From: Paulinella micropora
Taxonomy: Eukaryota > Cercozoa > Imbricatea > Euglyphida > Paulinellidae
Direction of reading: 5' to 3'
Assembly (NCBI GenBank): GCA_019918135.1
Contig: WBZZ01002075.1
Location: 1 to 64,000 of the forward strand
DNA length: 64,000 bases
The notes below the pieces were generated by a model. It saw nothing but the letters and a program-made list of their open reading frames with translations, had not been told where the DNA came from and searched no databases. Positions 20,935 through 31,383 of the stretch are shown piece after piece. The position numbers and the translations under genes are program-made. The stretch's first letter is position 1, and each line of letters starts with the position of its first letter.

Positions 20935-22238
20935 CCTGTTATTTTGCTGATCGAGCGGCGTCCCGCTGAGGCTCAGGCTCGACAGTGCGGGGCTGTCCGC
21001 TAGCGCCCACAAGTTCGCGACGCCCGCCACGTTCTCTAGCGTCAGCTCGCGCAGGCGCGGCGTCGGGCGCATGGCCCGCAGGTCGAGCTCAGCTGTACAG
21101 TCGGTGATTGTTAACGTCTGCAGCCTGGGCGCGCTGCCGAAACGCAGCCCGCGCAGACAAAGGCAGTCGGACAGCACGACGTCCTCGGCCATAGCCGCAA
21201 TGTGGTCCAGCTCCTCCTAGAACAACGCCTTGGTGAAAGTCAGCGCGCGCAGGTTGGGCCAGCAGCTGAAAAAGCGTGAGGAGCGCAGCGCCGCGTTGCA
21301 GAGTGTCAGGCTCTCGACCCGCAGCCTGACGCGGTTGTCTGCGCACGAATCGTCCAGCATACCATAAGTATCGTGCCAGGCCAGGCTCCGTAGCTCGGGC
21401 AGACGCGCCAGGCAGGCCAGCAGGTCCGCCACATCCTGCGCCTCGACCGCACAGTACTCGAGGCACAATTCTTGCATGTGCCTCAGGCACCGCAGCACGG
21501 GCACGGCGGTCCGGCACACGGCACGTGCTGGGGGGAACCGCAGGCTCCTGAGCTCCGGGAGCTCCGCCAGCCCCTCCGGACAGCGGTGCCCCCGTTGGTC
21601 GGGCAGCGACAACGCGCGCAGGCGGGGCAGCAGCCGCAGCAGCGCGTCGAGCCCGTCAAGCTGCTGGTACGAGTCCGACAGGTCGAGCTCCACCAGCGCG
21701 GAGCTGCGCGAACCAGTCCAGGGCGGGCAGCCAGCCACACCTAAAGAAGCGAGCCCGGCGCAGCCGGACCAACGCGGCTAGCGGCGATAGCACGGCCTCC
21801 GCGAAGGCCCGGCAGTACTCGAACGATAGCTGCTCCAAACTCGTGAGGCCGGCCAGGGCCCGAATGTCGTCGGCGCGCGCCTCTTTCCTCCAGGACACCA
21901 GCCGCAGCGAGCGAACGCCGTGCAGGCAGTCGGCGCACTCCGCAAGTGTCCCCGAACCCTCGAACGCCGCGGTGTCCACCACCTCCTCGGTAATCGAAGA
22001 GCCGCGCGCGCAGCGCGAACAACGCTGCTTTAGGTGGAAGGCAGGGCAGCACCAGCTCCGTGGGCCACCAACGGTCGGAGCCCCAGAGCCCGCCGCGGCA
22101 CACTCGTGACAAACGCAGCAATTCCAGGTGCGGCAGAAAGGCAAGGAGCAGCCGGACCACGTCTGCTGGTAGCTGTTGCTGGCTGGGCGAAAGCGCTCTT
22201 TTTTTACGCTTTCTACCCGAGCACCGCGGGCCGTTCAA
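20935..22238 (-). pseudogene. F-box / LRR protein, copy B1, with two frameshifts and an in-frame TAG
   Basis: From ATG 22238 one frame gives an F-box, QQQLPADVVRLLLAFLPHLE then LLRLSRVCRGGLWG. At a CGCGCGCG run near 22005 the frame must shift to the LRR frame (ADDIRALAGLTSLEQLSFEY, LVRLRRARFFRCGWLPALDW). A GG deletion at about 21701, absent in copy B2, breaks it again. After …LRALTFTKALF there is a TAG (21217–21219), then EELDHIAAMAEDVVLSDCLC and further LRRs to LSSLSLSGTPLDQQNN. Higher GC than the surroundings. Three lesions suggest a pseudogene. Confidence 0.6.
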
Positions 22239-22390
22239 CTATCTACCAGGCTTTTTTGGGTTGGGGTGGGCTGAGAAAGAGAGAGAAGAGAGAGAAAAGC
22301 AAGCAAAGAAAAAAAAAGAAAAAGGGACGAGCGGTAGCGGAATACAAGAGGTACCAGGAAAGACGCGGGGGGGGGGCGGGTAGAGATCTG

Positions 22391-22482
22391 ACCCCTGCGA
22401 AAACTGCGGAGAACTTAACAATCCCGAAGATGGAGACGAATGTCCATGTGGCTTTGACGAAGAAGAAGCCTCGGACATCTAG
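22391..22482 (+). pseudogene. Truncated 3' end of the Cys-rich gene (duplication scar)
   Basis: Identical to the last ~90 bp of 18604–19026 (CENCGELNNPEDGDECPCGF then the acidic tail and TAG) with no promoter or start; an upstream sequence-only ORF runs into it by chance. Confidence 0.8.
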
Positions 22483-22664
22483 GAAACAGACGCCTTTTTC
22501 TTTGTCTGCCAAACCAAACAATTGTTTTTTGCAACTTTTCTTTAATTAAAACCCAAGAAATTTCTTACTTCAACCCAAGAAATTTCTTGCTTCAACCTGC
22601 AGCTCTGGCACGCGCGACAAGTGCCCCAGTTTCTCTCCGTCGAATCGTGGGCCGCCTGTGAGGC

Positions 22665-23951
22665 TCAATCTCTGCAAATGGCTCGCAGATGAACAAGTTC
22701 ATCGCCAGTAAATTCAGAGAGGTCCAGCGAAAGGTCTTGTAGCGCGCCAAGCCCAGACAAAGACTTGAACTCGTCGATCGCACAGCCGAACAGACGCAGC
22801 TTTTGCAGGCAACCTCCGAGGCAACACAACTGTTGTAGCCCGACAGAGGTGATGCGGTGACAGGAGCCCAGATCTAGCTCTCGCAACCGTTTCAGTCGCG
22901 CCACAACGGTGAGCCCCGCGTCAGTTATGTCATTGTTGCCCGCAAGATCCAAGACCCGCAGGTCTTGCAGTTCGGAGAGATGCCGCAGCGCGTCATTGTT
23001 AACGTGGCAATTAGGGACGATGAGCTCCTGCAGCTTGATTATGTCCTTGACAAACTGGAGATCAGGTACATGCAAACAAGCTAAGTTCAGATATTTAAGC
23101 CTATGCAGGCGTGAAAGCCGCGTCAGCCCTGCTATGCTAAGGTCGACGCAGGCATACAAAGACAAATACTCGAGATTGCGAAGGCCGGACAAGTTCCCCA
23201 GGGCGGAATCAGTGAGCCCTTTGCAGCGATTAAGATTTAGATACCGCAGTTGTTTTAGTATCGCAATCCAGCTCAACTCACTGGGGACGCGGCTATAAGA
23301 CAAGTCGAGCTGTCACAGCTCGGTCATCTCTTGCAAGACACTGCAGAGATTGGCACTCAACGCTTCATCTCGCCTAAAGCTCAAAACCAAGGTGTGCGGC
23401 TTTTTGTCTTTTAGGTACGGAATGAGTGCTTCCTCGGTAGAGATATGGCAGTTGCTCAGCCAGCTCTTGCACGGAATCAACGCGGGTACGTCATCGACAT
23501 CAGTAAGCGGGGTTATGTCGTAAATGTTGCCCAAGCCCTGCAAGCCGTTGATATTTGCGGCCTCTTTTAGGTCCTGGTCTGTGACTATGTCAATCAGGAT
23601 AGTTTGTACGGTAGTCTTATTCCCTTTGATAGTTCGCAGGATCGGGGCGGTCTCGTTCCCGTCGATAGTCAGGAAAGGGATCTCTTTCCAATCCTTCCAT
23701 CGAGCCGCGAGGACCTGCGCGCCGTCCGAACGTATTCGTAGCGCAGGGAACGACACGGGGCAACCGTTAATTTTCGCGTCCCTGCAGAGAAAGCACCAGA
23801 CCGCAAAAAACCACGACGGATTATCCGCGACCAGGGTACAGACCAGCTCCCAGACGTCGGCGGGCAGGCTCAAAAGAGAGGGCCGGCTCAGAAGAGCGGT
23901 CTGCACTAGCGGAATGTCGAGCCTGATGCGTTTGAGCGGCCGTGCGGACAT
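22665..23951 (-). CDS. F-box-like / LRR protein, copy A2, with in-frame TGA
   Basis: Same structure as A1: ATG 23951, F-box-like N-terminus, TGA at 23313–23315 followed by CAG, then LRRs to 22665. It differs by at least three substitutions, for example GCPVSFP for GCPMSFP and ISTEEALIP for IATEKALIP. All the seen changes keep both frames open, a weak hint that both halves are still under constraint. Confidence 0.6.
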
Positions 23952-24394
23952 CGCTTTGTCTGCAGTTCCCCCTCCCCTCCCCCCCCTTTTTTTTTTTCCT
24001 TTTTGTTTTTTTCTTGATGTTTCCTTTCTTTTAATGTCGTTCGATTTAGGACGTGGCCATTCCTTTTTTCTTCAAGTTGCCACAAAAGTTTTTGGATTGG
24101 TTGTGAGGGGTGCGGGGGGGGGGGGTGGGGGAAAGGAAAGCAAAAAGGACATTCCTTTTCAACGCAGCCGCGGCGCCACAGGTGAAGTACCCCCCCCCCC
24201 CTCCCACCCAAACCGCTAAGAATAAGGTCCGTGCTGGCATTTCTTTTTGGTGTGTGTGTGTGTGTTTGCCGGGACCATCAGTTTGGGGAGGGAGGGGGTG
24301 GTGGGGGGGGGAGGGCGGGAAGGAGCGCAAGCAGCTAAGAATGAGCACCCTAAAAACTTGCAAGGGATTCTTTTTTGCAAGAGCTGCAAGTCCC

Positions 24395-25698
24395 TGTTAT
24401 TTTGCTGATCGAGCGGCGTCCCGCTGAGGCTCAGGCTCGACAGTGCGGGGCTGTCCGCTAGCGCCCACAAGTTCGCGACGCCCGCCACGTTCTCTAGCGT
24501 CAGCTCGCGCAGGCGCGGCGTCGGGCGCATGGCCCGCAGGTCGAGCTCAGCTGTACAGTCGGTGATTGTTAACGTCTGCAGCCTGGGCGCGCTGCCGAAA
24601 CGCAGCCCGCGCAGACAAAGGCAGTCGGACAGCACGACGTCCTCGGCCATAGCCGCAATGTGGTCCAGCTCCTCCTAGAACAACGCCTTGGTGAAAGTCA
24701 GCGCGCGCAGGTTGGGCCAGCAGCTGAAAAAGCGTGAGGAGCGCAGCGCCGCGTTGCAGAGTGTCAGGCTCTCGACCCGCAGCCTGACGCGGTTGTCTGC
24801 GCACGAATCGTCCAGCATACCATAAGTATCGTGCCAGGCCAGGCTCCGTAGCTCGGGCAGACGCGCCAGGCAGGCCAGCAGGTCCGCCACATCCTGCGCC
24901 TCGACCGCACAGTACTCGAGGCACAATTCTTGCATGTGCCTCAGGCACCGCAGCACGGGCACGGCGGTCCGGCACACGGCACGTGCTGGGGGGAACCGCA
25001 GGCTCCTGAGCTCCGGGAGCTCCGCCAGCCCCTCCGGACAGCGGTGCCCCCGTTGGTCGGGCAGCGACAACGCGCGCAGGCGGGGCAGCAGCCGCAGCAG
25101 CGCGTCGAGCCCGTCAAGCTGCTGGTACGAGTCCGACAGGTCGAGCTCCACCAGCGCGGGGAGCTGCGCGAACCAGTCCAGGGCGGGCAGCCAGCCACAC
25201 CTAAAGAAGCGAGCCCGGCGCAGCCGGACCAACGCGGCTAGCGGCGATAGCACGGCCTCCGCGAAGGCCCGGCAGTACTCGAACGATAGCTGCTCCAAAC
25301 TCGTGAGGCCGGCCAGGGCCCGAATGTCGTCGGCGCGCGCCTCTTTCCTCCAGGACACCAGCCGCAGCGAGCGAACGCCGTGCAGGCAGTCGGCGCACTC
25401 CGCAAGTGTCCCCGAACCCTCGAACGCCGCGGTGTCCACCACCTCCTCGGTAATCGAAGAGCCGCGCGCGCAGCGCGAACAACGCTGCTTTAGGTGGAAG
25501 GCAGGGCAGCACCAGCTCCGTGGGCCACCAACGGTCGGAGCCCCAGAGCCCGCCGCGGCACACTCGTGACAAACGCAGCAATTCCAGGTGCGGCAGAAAG
25601 GCAAGGAGCAGCCGGACCACGTCTGCTGGTAGCTGTTGCTGGCTGGGCGAAAGCGCTCTTTTTTTACGCTTTCTACCCGAGCACCGCGGGCCGTTCAA
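24395..25698 (-). CDS. F-box / LRR protein, copy B2 (better preserved than B1)
   Basis: The LRR frame is intact for 309 codons (25604–24675), including ALVELDLSDSYQQLDGLDAL, LRALSLPDQRGHRCPEGLAE and LPELRSLAWHDTYGMLDDSC. The F-box part (25698–25470) is one frame off, the switch falling in a CG repeat where one extra CG would join them. After TAG 24675–24677 the frame continues with EELDHIAAMAEDVV and LRRs (LRELTLENVAGVANLWALAD). Expected role: substrate receptor of an SCF-type ligase. The two shared lesions make it uncertain that any product is full length. Confidence 0.55.
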
Positions 25699-25853
25699 CT
25701 ATCTACCAGGCTTTTTTGGGTTGGGGTGGGCTGAGAAAGAGAGAGAAGAGAGAGAAAAGCAAGCAAAGAAAAAAAAAGAAAAAGGGACGAGCGGTAGCGG
25801 AATACAAGAGGTACCAGAAAAGACGCGGGGGGGGGGGGGCGGGTAGAGATCTG

Positions 25854-26250
25854 ATCTCTACCCCGGCCCCCCACCCCCCCCCACCCTCCCCCCCCCCCCC
25901 CCCCCGTCGCACCAGATTCTCCCTTCCCTTCCCACGCCTAAAAAAGTTTTCTGAGCTTTTTTTTCTTGGATTCTTTCTGTAGTGCTGTCTCTCTTATACA
26001 ATCTCTTTTTTTTCTTCTTTTTTTTTTGTTCATTTGTGCCGGCCCCCCCCCCCCCCCCCAACACTTCTGGCAAATCTGGGCCAGTTTTTGGGCTGTGAAG
26101 AAAGAGATGGGGGGGGGGCCGGCACAAGAAAAAGAACTCTCGGCCCCCTCCCCTCCACCCCCACTTTTGATAATAGCTTTCTCGTAAAGGACACAGCCAG
26201 AATTCGTTATCATTTGTTATTTTCTTTTCTGGCACTCTAAATCCTCAAAG
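25854..26250. other. Non-coding, C- and G-tracts
   Basis: Long C-runs (25860–25905, 26042–26060) and G-runs (about 26109–26117) with T-rich stretches; no gene. Confidence 0.4.
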
Positions 26251-26436
26251 ATGGAGGACACCAGAAAATGCACTGACGTGGATTGCGACAATCCAGTGAT
26301 CAAAACAATAGTGCTTGTCGGAGCCGGTGGCGGCGGAGATTTCCAGCACTTGCGATTGCCGCCTACGAAGTCTATGCGGAAAGAAAACAACGAGTTCTTC
26401 GACAACCCCTGGGACAACGCAAGTATTATCCCGTGA
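26251..26436 (+). CDS. Small ORF upstream of the 26472 gene
   Basis: ATG 26251 gives 61 residues: MEDTRKCTDVDCDNPVIKTI, a Gly-rich VLVGAGGGGDFQHL, and NEFFDNPWDNASIIP. The stop is 36 bp before the next ATG. It could be an upstream ORF, a first exon or a small protein. No family recognised. Confidence 0.3.
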   Translation: MEDTRKCTDVDCDNPVIKTIVLVGAGGGGDFQHLRLPPTKSMRKENNEFFDNPWDNASIIP

Positions 26437-26471
26437 CTGCTGGCTATTTCTGGGCTGACTAAAAGAACACC

Positions 26472-27606
26472 ATGCTGAACCTGCCCGATGAAAAAGGCAA
26501 AAAGCCTAGCTCATCGCGGCCTGAGCTGACGCTCACCAAAGCAAAAGAGTGGTTCCGTGGCCTGGGAATAGATACAGACGTGCTGCAGAGCGGAGATGCG
26601 TTCAAGGTTCCCGGAGTCGATTTGGATGCCTTTACAACGGACTTAGACGAAACCTTATTGAATAAGCTAGCACCCAACAAAGAGGACGACAAGCTATCGA
26701 CAAACGAACGATTCAAGCTAAAATTGAAAGGCCCTGATTACGTCTACTGTTCGCTTGCGGCGGAGAGCTTCGCCTTCAAGGAATTTCGAGATGAATATGC
26801 AAAAGATGAATATTCCAAATATCACGAAATCATCGCGGATCCGTACATGACTCCTACAACGAAGAAGGGCAACGATCAGATGACAGAAGCGATGGCCAAA
26901 TTCCTCCGCGAGAGCCTTGACAAGAAAGGCGACGACTTTGAGGTGCGCGTGCTCGACGTCGGCGGTGACATCATGAGCCCTGACAGGAATGAACGGGACG
27001 TGAGCGTGCGCAACATGCTGCTAGAATTGTTCGAGAGTGGAAAAATAAAGGGCTTCCAGTGCCTGCAGATCCACGTCGCGGGCGCGGGGGTGGACTCGCA
27101 CACGACCTCTGCACAAGCACTGGAGAACATGTACAAGTGGGCCAAAGGCAAGGGTGCAACCGTGAACACGGATGACGGCCTTGGGGAGTCTTTCTGTCAG
27201 GTCCTGCAGAAGACAGAGTTTGCCCATAACATGCGCGAGAAGGGGCGCGCGAACGGCAACTACATGGAAGCGCGAAACCTACAAAGAGCTGGAGAGAAAC
27301 GGCAAGGCCATGTCCAACAAACAGTTGGAGGCACTAAAAAAAGATTATTTAGACCAATATCTACTGAAACGCCATGATGCGAACAAGGAGCCTCAGAAGG
27401 GGATAGACATCACCGCTGAATTCAAGGCGGCTAATGACTTGGCAAAGGTCAAGTCGTTGTTCCAGAGACTGGCCGCGTATTACGTGATCAGGGTCCCTCC
27501 GAAGAAGGAGCGCGTACCAGAAGCGGTGCCACAGGGAACGCCTGCTGCACCGGAAACTGCTGCTTCAGTTTCGCTGACCGTTTCGTCTCAATCTGATAAT
27601 CAATAG
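26472..27606 (+). CDS. Unknown protein with one frameshift
   Basis: ATG 26472 opens a 301-codon frame: LTLTKAKEWFRGLGIDTDVL, FAFKEFRDEYAKDEYSKYHE, FEVRVLDVGGDIMSPDRNER, FQCLQIHVAGAGVDSHTTSA. Near 27268 (GGAAGCGCGAAACC) the coding continues one base later as ETYKELERNGKAMSNKQLEA, LKKDYLDQYLLKRHDANKEP, LFQRLAAYYVIRVPPKKE, ending at 27606. The joined protein would be about 377 residues. VRVLDVGGD resembles the glycine motif I of class I S-adenosylmethionine methyltransferases, but no other motif is convincing. Intronless, like its neighbours. Single-base frame error or recent decay. Confidence 0.45.
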
Positions 27607-28155
27607 ACGGCAGAGCAAAAGGGAGGGGAAGGGAAAGGGCGGGGAAATCAACGACAAACAAAAAATTTCAAAATATTTTTTAAAAAAAAGATTTTCACTT
27701 GTACGTTGCTCAGGCTGCAAAATTATATATATACAAAAAAGAGAGGGGGTCTTTTCCCAGAAAAAAAAGTAAGAGCGGGGGAAGGGGGGGGGGCGCGGGA
27801 AGTTGTGTGAACGCAAAGGAGGGGAAAATAAGAAAACAAAGGCGTGCGGAGAAGGGGGGGGGTGTGGGAGTGGTAAGAGAGAGAGAGAGACGTCAAGAAG
27901 AAGTGGTGCGGGGTCTGTCTCTCTTCGTTGGCTTCCGCGCCCTTTTCCCTTCCCCCCCCCCCCCGGCAGGCGCAAGAAAGTAGGCCCCTTTTGTGTCGAG
28001 ACTTTTTCTTTTTTTTTCTTTTTTTTCTTTTGCTGTTTGCAAACAAAGAGAGGACGGACAGAGACCACAAAAAAAAAGAGAACAGCGTCCAAAAAAAAAG
28101 CAGGACACCACAACCACAACAGAAAGAAAAAGGCCCTTACAGCTTCAGCGCGCAA
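27607..28155. other. Intergenic; A/T/G homopolymers
   Basis: Includes G-rich runs at 27776–27795 and 27854–27862, and AG repeats just upstream of the glycosyltransferase ATG. ORFs here are composition artefacts. Confidence 0.4.
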
Positions 28156-28944
28156 ATGGCCTGGAGTTGGCTGCTAGCCGCCTGTGTGGGGCTGGCGAGC
28201 GCGCTGGATCCGTGGTGGGCCAGGCTGCAGACAGTCGCGCAGCCGTGCAACGCCAGCGACTGCCTGCACCAGGTGCTCGCGCCCGCCTTGCTGGGCGGCG
28301 AGCTGCTCGCCACGTACTGGAGCAGGAGCCTGCTCTGGTCGCTCGCTACCGGCGCGAGGCACGTACTGTGGCCGCGGGAGCAAACGGACTGCATCACCAG
28401 GCTGTACTTTCCCGAGGTGTGGGAAGCGTACGAACGTCTGCCCCCGCCCGCCCAACGCGCGGCCGCGGGTTTGATGCTGCTGCACAAGTACGGCGGCATG
28501 TACGCGGACCTGTCGTTGGCCCCGCCGAGAACGGCGCTGCAATTGTCCGGGGCGGACTGCTTTTTCTTGCCGGGCGAGCTGGCGTTCGCGGCGTCCGCCC
28601 GCGGCGCGTCGGTCCCGTACTTCGTGCTGCTGAACATGCTGTCGTGCCCGGCGGTGGTGTGGAACGTGACGACAAGCGCACGCTGGAGCCTGCGCGAAAC
28701 GCTGGTGTCGGCCGGCGGTGGCGACCTGGCCGAGAGTGGCACGTTCCGGGCCGACGTGCTGGGCAAGACCGAGCTTGTGCGTGTGCTGGACCCCGCCGAC
28801 TTCGAGCTCGCGCCGTTCCTCGAGGGCCGCGCCCTGGAGGACGAACGCTACCTGCAGCGGCTGCTGTGGCGGCTCTACGGCGGCTGGCTGGTGGCGGCGG
28901 CGGCACTCACTGGCGTCGCGGCGGCGGTGGAGAAAGTATGCTAG
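28156..28944 (+). CDS. Secretory-pathway glycosyltransferase, GT32 (OCH1)-like
   Basis: Single-exon ORF of 262 residues. The start is the ATG 28156 because it opens a signal peptide, MAWSWLLAACVGLASALDPW. The centre carries the sugar-nucleotide site: AAGLMLLHKYGGMYADLSLA, matching the GT32 block 'R-x-x-x-L-x-x-x-GG-x-Y-x-D-x-D'. The second Asp of the DxD metal site is Ser here (ADLS), and the helical block before it is preserved (YERLPPPAQRAAAGLMLLHK). The C-terminus has a hydrophobic stretch (GGWLVAAAALTGVAAAV). Such enzymes add mannose or related sugars in the Golgi. GC-rich, like the LRR genes. The altered DxD makes catalytic activity uncertain. Confidence 0.6.
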   Translation: MAWSWLLAACVGLASALDPWWARLQTVAQPCNASDCLHQVLAPALLGGELLATYWSRSLLWSLATGARHVLWPREQTDCITRLYFPEVWEAYERLPPPAQRAAAGLMLLHKYGGMYADLSLAPPRTALQLSGADCFFLPGELAFAASARGASVPYFVLLNMLSCPAVVWNVTTSARWSLRETLVSAGGGDLAESGTFRADVLGKTELVRVLDPADFELAPFLEGRALEDERYLQRLLWRLYGGWLVAAAALTGVAAAVEKVC

Positions 28945-29611
28945 TAGACATTGTCTCGGGATACTTGAATCATTGTTTACGCTGAGGTACTTTGATCAAA
29001 GGTTGAAACGATAATAATGAATTTAATCAATGGTTAAGAACCAATGACTTGAACTCAATCTAAAATACCATAAATTTATAATCACGAGGAGTAAATAAAT
29101 ACCATAAATTTATATACTTGCTTCGTAGCCTAACTTATGATATTGCATCAGTATGTGCCAATGTATATAACTGGTAACTAATATATGAATAATTGCAATA
29201 TTGTTGTAACGAATAATAAATATGATAGGCAAATATATAAATGGCAATGAATGTAATCCGGCCTAATTATAATTGTTATGTCATGAAATTGACCATAAAA
29301 AGGTAACAATATATTTAGTAAATATTATTGCTTACTCTGATAACTCTCTCCGCTTGTCTTGTGAGAGCTACAGGCCCCGTAAAAGCAGCCTGTTGACGTT
29401 CCGCCGGACCAGCCGCTAGCGCAAGTGCAATATTAGTTAGTTGCGCAAGTGCAATATTAGTTAGTTGCGTCTGTTCTAGTACAACCGGGGCAGCACCACA
29501 AGCGAAAGTACACGTCCGCCATGGTAGCCTGTCCGCTGGCGACCGGCTGGATCTTGGTGATCACGAACCTGTAATACGAGTACGGACCTGGCGCTAGGTT
29601 TTAGCAATGCA
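28945..29611. other. AT-rich intergenic with short direct repeats
   Basis: GCGCAAGTGCAATATTAGTT occurs twice in tandem near 29418–29466, and ACCATAAATTTATA occurs twice near 29065–29115. Otherwise nothing recognised. Confidence 0.4.
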
Positions 29612-30310
29612 ATGTCCGGAGGGGAGAAGGCCGAGTTGATACAAGAGTTTCAAAGCCTGCCGGGTTCAGAAGACGTAGACTTTGACGTGCTGAAGAAGAT
29701 CAAGTTGGGCAAAGAATACGTTAGCCTTAAAGAGCTCCTACCATGGAAGAAGAAGGCCCTCATCGGCGAGGCCTACGAGTCGGAGCCGAAGTCAGTCACA
29801 GTTGAATCCTTTTTAGATTTAGTTCGGAAGCTCATCGTGTTGTACTCCAAACACCACCCCCAACATACAGAAGACATGTGGGAACATTATCGTTACTTGG
29901 AGTTGCTTGTGAGAAAAAACAGCTTGTCTTCAGTAATGAGATGGGATAAAGCAACTCGTGGCAGGAGCAAATTGGGACAGTGGCACAAGGGCACCCTCCC
30001 TTTTGTTATTGCCACGGCTATCCTCGAACTTGTCGTTTCTTCCCCAACATCCAACCAATCAAGTTACCAAGGCACCTCCAAGTCTCCTCGCAACGCCAAC
30101 AACACACGTGGTAGCAACCAGGCGAGACAGCAGAACCAGAAGTCAAGGAAAGTTTGCTTCAACTGGGCAGACGGCCTAGACTGCAGCTACAAGGATGACT
30201 GCTGGTTCCTACATCAGTGTCCAGTGTGTCCAGGCAACAGAGTCCACAAACGTGCACATTGCCCAGACGGCGACAATGGGAAGTGGGGCAAACGGAAGGC
30301 AGGAAAGTGA
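29612..30310 (+). CDS. Gag-like protein with CCCH zinc finger
   Basis: ATG 29612, 232 residues. Helical N-terminal two-thirds (KAELIQEFQSLPGSEDVDFD, FLDLVRKLIVLYSKHHP, YRYLELLVRKNSLSSVMRWD), a low-complexity Ser/Asn/Gln linker, then KVCFNWADGLDCSYKDDCWF-LH (C-x8-C-x5-C-x3-H) and CPVCPGNRVHKRAHC. This 'C…C…C…H followed by CxxC…H…C' layout is familiar from gag-like ORFs of DIRS/tyrosine-recombinase retroelements and related unclassified elements (from memory). The ORF ends cleanly, and the next 1 kb degenerates into an ACAACT microsatellite, so any pol partner is gone or elsewhere. Confidence 0.45.
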   Translation: MSGGEKAELIQEFQSLPGSEDVDFDVLKKIKLGKEYVSLKELLPWKKKALIGEAYESEPKSVTVESFLDLVRKLIVLYSKHHPQHTEDMWEHYRYLELLVRKNSLSSVMRWDKATRGRSKLGQWHKGTLPFVIATAILELVVSSPTSNQSSYQGTSKSPRNANNTRGSNQARQQNQKSRKVCFNWADGLDCSYKDDCWFLHQCPVCPGNRVHKRAHCPDGDNGKWGKRKAGK

Positions 30311-30879
30311 AGGAGCCCTGAGAGTGAAAGCACTTCAGTGGAGCAAGTAGCTCTCAGGGTCAATCATTGGCAAATCCCCTCAGGTGGGACTTCTTCTTCC
30401 ACCGCCCTTTCTATTTCTGAAGGGGCTCGCAAAACTTGGGATCCAGGTGGTCGCGAGCACACGACCAACGTTGCAGTTTTTCAGTCTGGCAATTCGCTAG
30501 TTCTCACTTCGACTCCCGTTGGACTACAACTCTGGCCTCGGTGCCACTTACACTAACAGCTGGACCCACCGACACCACTTTTTTCCAGTCTTCGTTTCAG
30601 TTGCCAACAGCTTGTTCAGTTGCTTCTACCTCTTCTCCTTCTTCTTCCACTAGTCCAATTGTTAGTCAGAGCTCCTCTTCAGAAAAAGACTGTCGTCTCC
30701 CTTCTAGCTCTGCCCTTTCTGAAAAGGCTTTAGTGCTTCATTCTTCTTTTCCTAGAATACAAGTGTCACCTATCGTTTCTCCTTCTGGTACTTGTCCTTC
30801 TTCACCTCCCCTTTCTTTTCTCTCTTCCTTTTATCTCTCTCAATCTTTCCCTAGTGCTTCTTCTTCGTGCTCCTCTACT

Positions 30880-31037
30880 ACCTCTTCTCCTCAACAACAT
30901 CAACAACTACAACGACAACAACTACAACAAACTACAACAACAACTAGAACAACAACTACAACAACAACTACAACAACTACAACAACTACAACAACTACAA
31001 CAACTACAACAACTACAACAACAACTACCACTACAGC

Positions 31038-31075
<38 letters not shown>

Positions 31076-31335
31076 ATACAACAACTGCAACAACAACAAC
31101 AACAACTACAACAACAGCAACAACAACAACATCAACCACAACAACATCAACCACAACCACAACAACAACTACAACAACAAGTACAACAACACAACAACAA
31201 CTACAACAACTACAACAACTACAACAACTACAACAACTACAACAACTACAACAACTACAACAACTACAACAACTACAACAACTACAACAACAACAACAAC
31301 AACTACTTCAGCAACAACAACAACACATTCATTCT
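30880..31335 (+). repeat. (ACAACT)n / (ACA)n microsatellite
   Basis: About 450 bp of ACAACT, ACAACA and CAA units; open in several frames as Thr, Gln or Asn runs. No gene inferred. Confidence 0.9.
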
Positions 31336-31383
31336 TCTTTTTCAGGTCGCCACTGCATTTCGGTGTTTTGATTGACCTTGCCC

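Larger units (their letters stand above)
18935..22390. repeat. Tandem duplication, copy 1 (3,456 bp)
   Basis: Starts at ACCCCTGCGAAAACTGCGG (18935) and recurs from 22391. Copies differ at only a few sites: base changes near 19980/23436 and 20302/23758, homopolymer lengths, and a GG deletion at about 21701. Confidence 0.9.
22391..25853. repeat. Tandem duplication, copy 2
   Basis: Begins inside the duplicated Cys-rich gene tail and ends at GGTAGAGATCTG, the same sequence that ends copy 1. It holds a 3' fragment of the Cys-rich gene, A2 and B2. Confidence 0.9.

Noticed and set aside
26472-27606. Naming the 26472 protein a methyltransferase
   Set aside because: Only one glycine motif (VLDVGGD) is suggestive; no second motif could be placed, so no function is claimed.
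28394-28906. Arg/Pro/Ala-rich reverse-strand ORFs over the glycosyltransferase
   Set aside because: Shadow frames caused by high GC; no signal peptide or motif, unlike the forward frame.
30436-31375. Thr/Gln/Asn-rich ORFs
   Set aside because: ACAACT microsatellite; the frame before it lacks convincing coding character.
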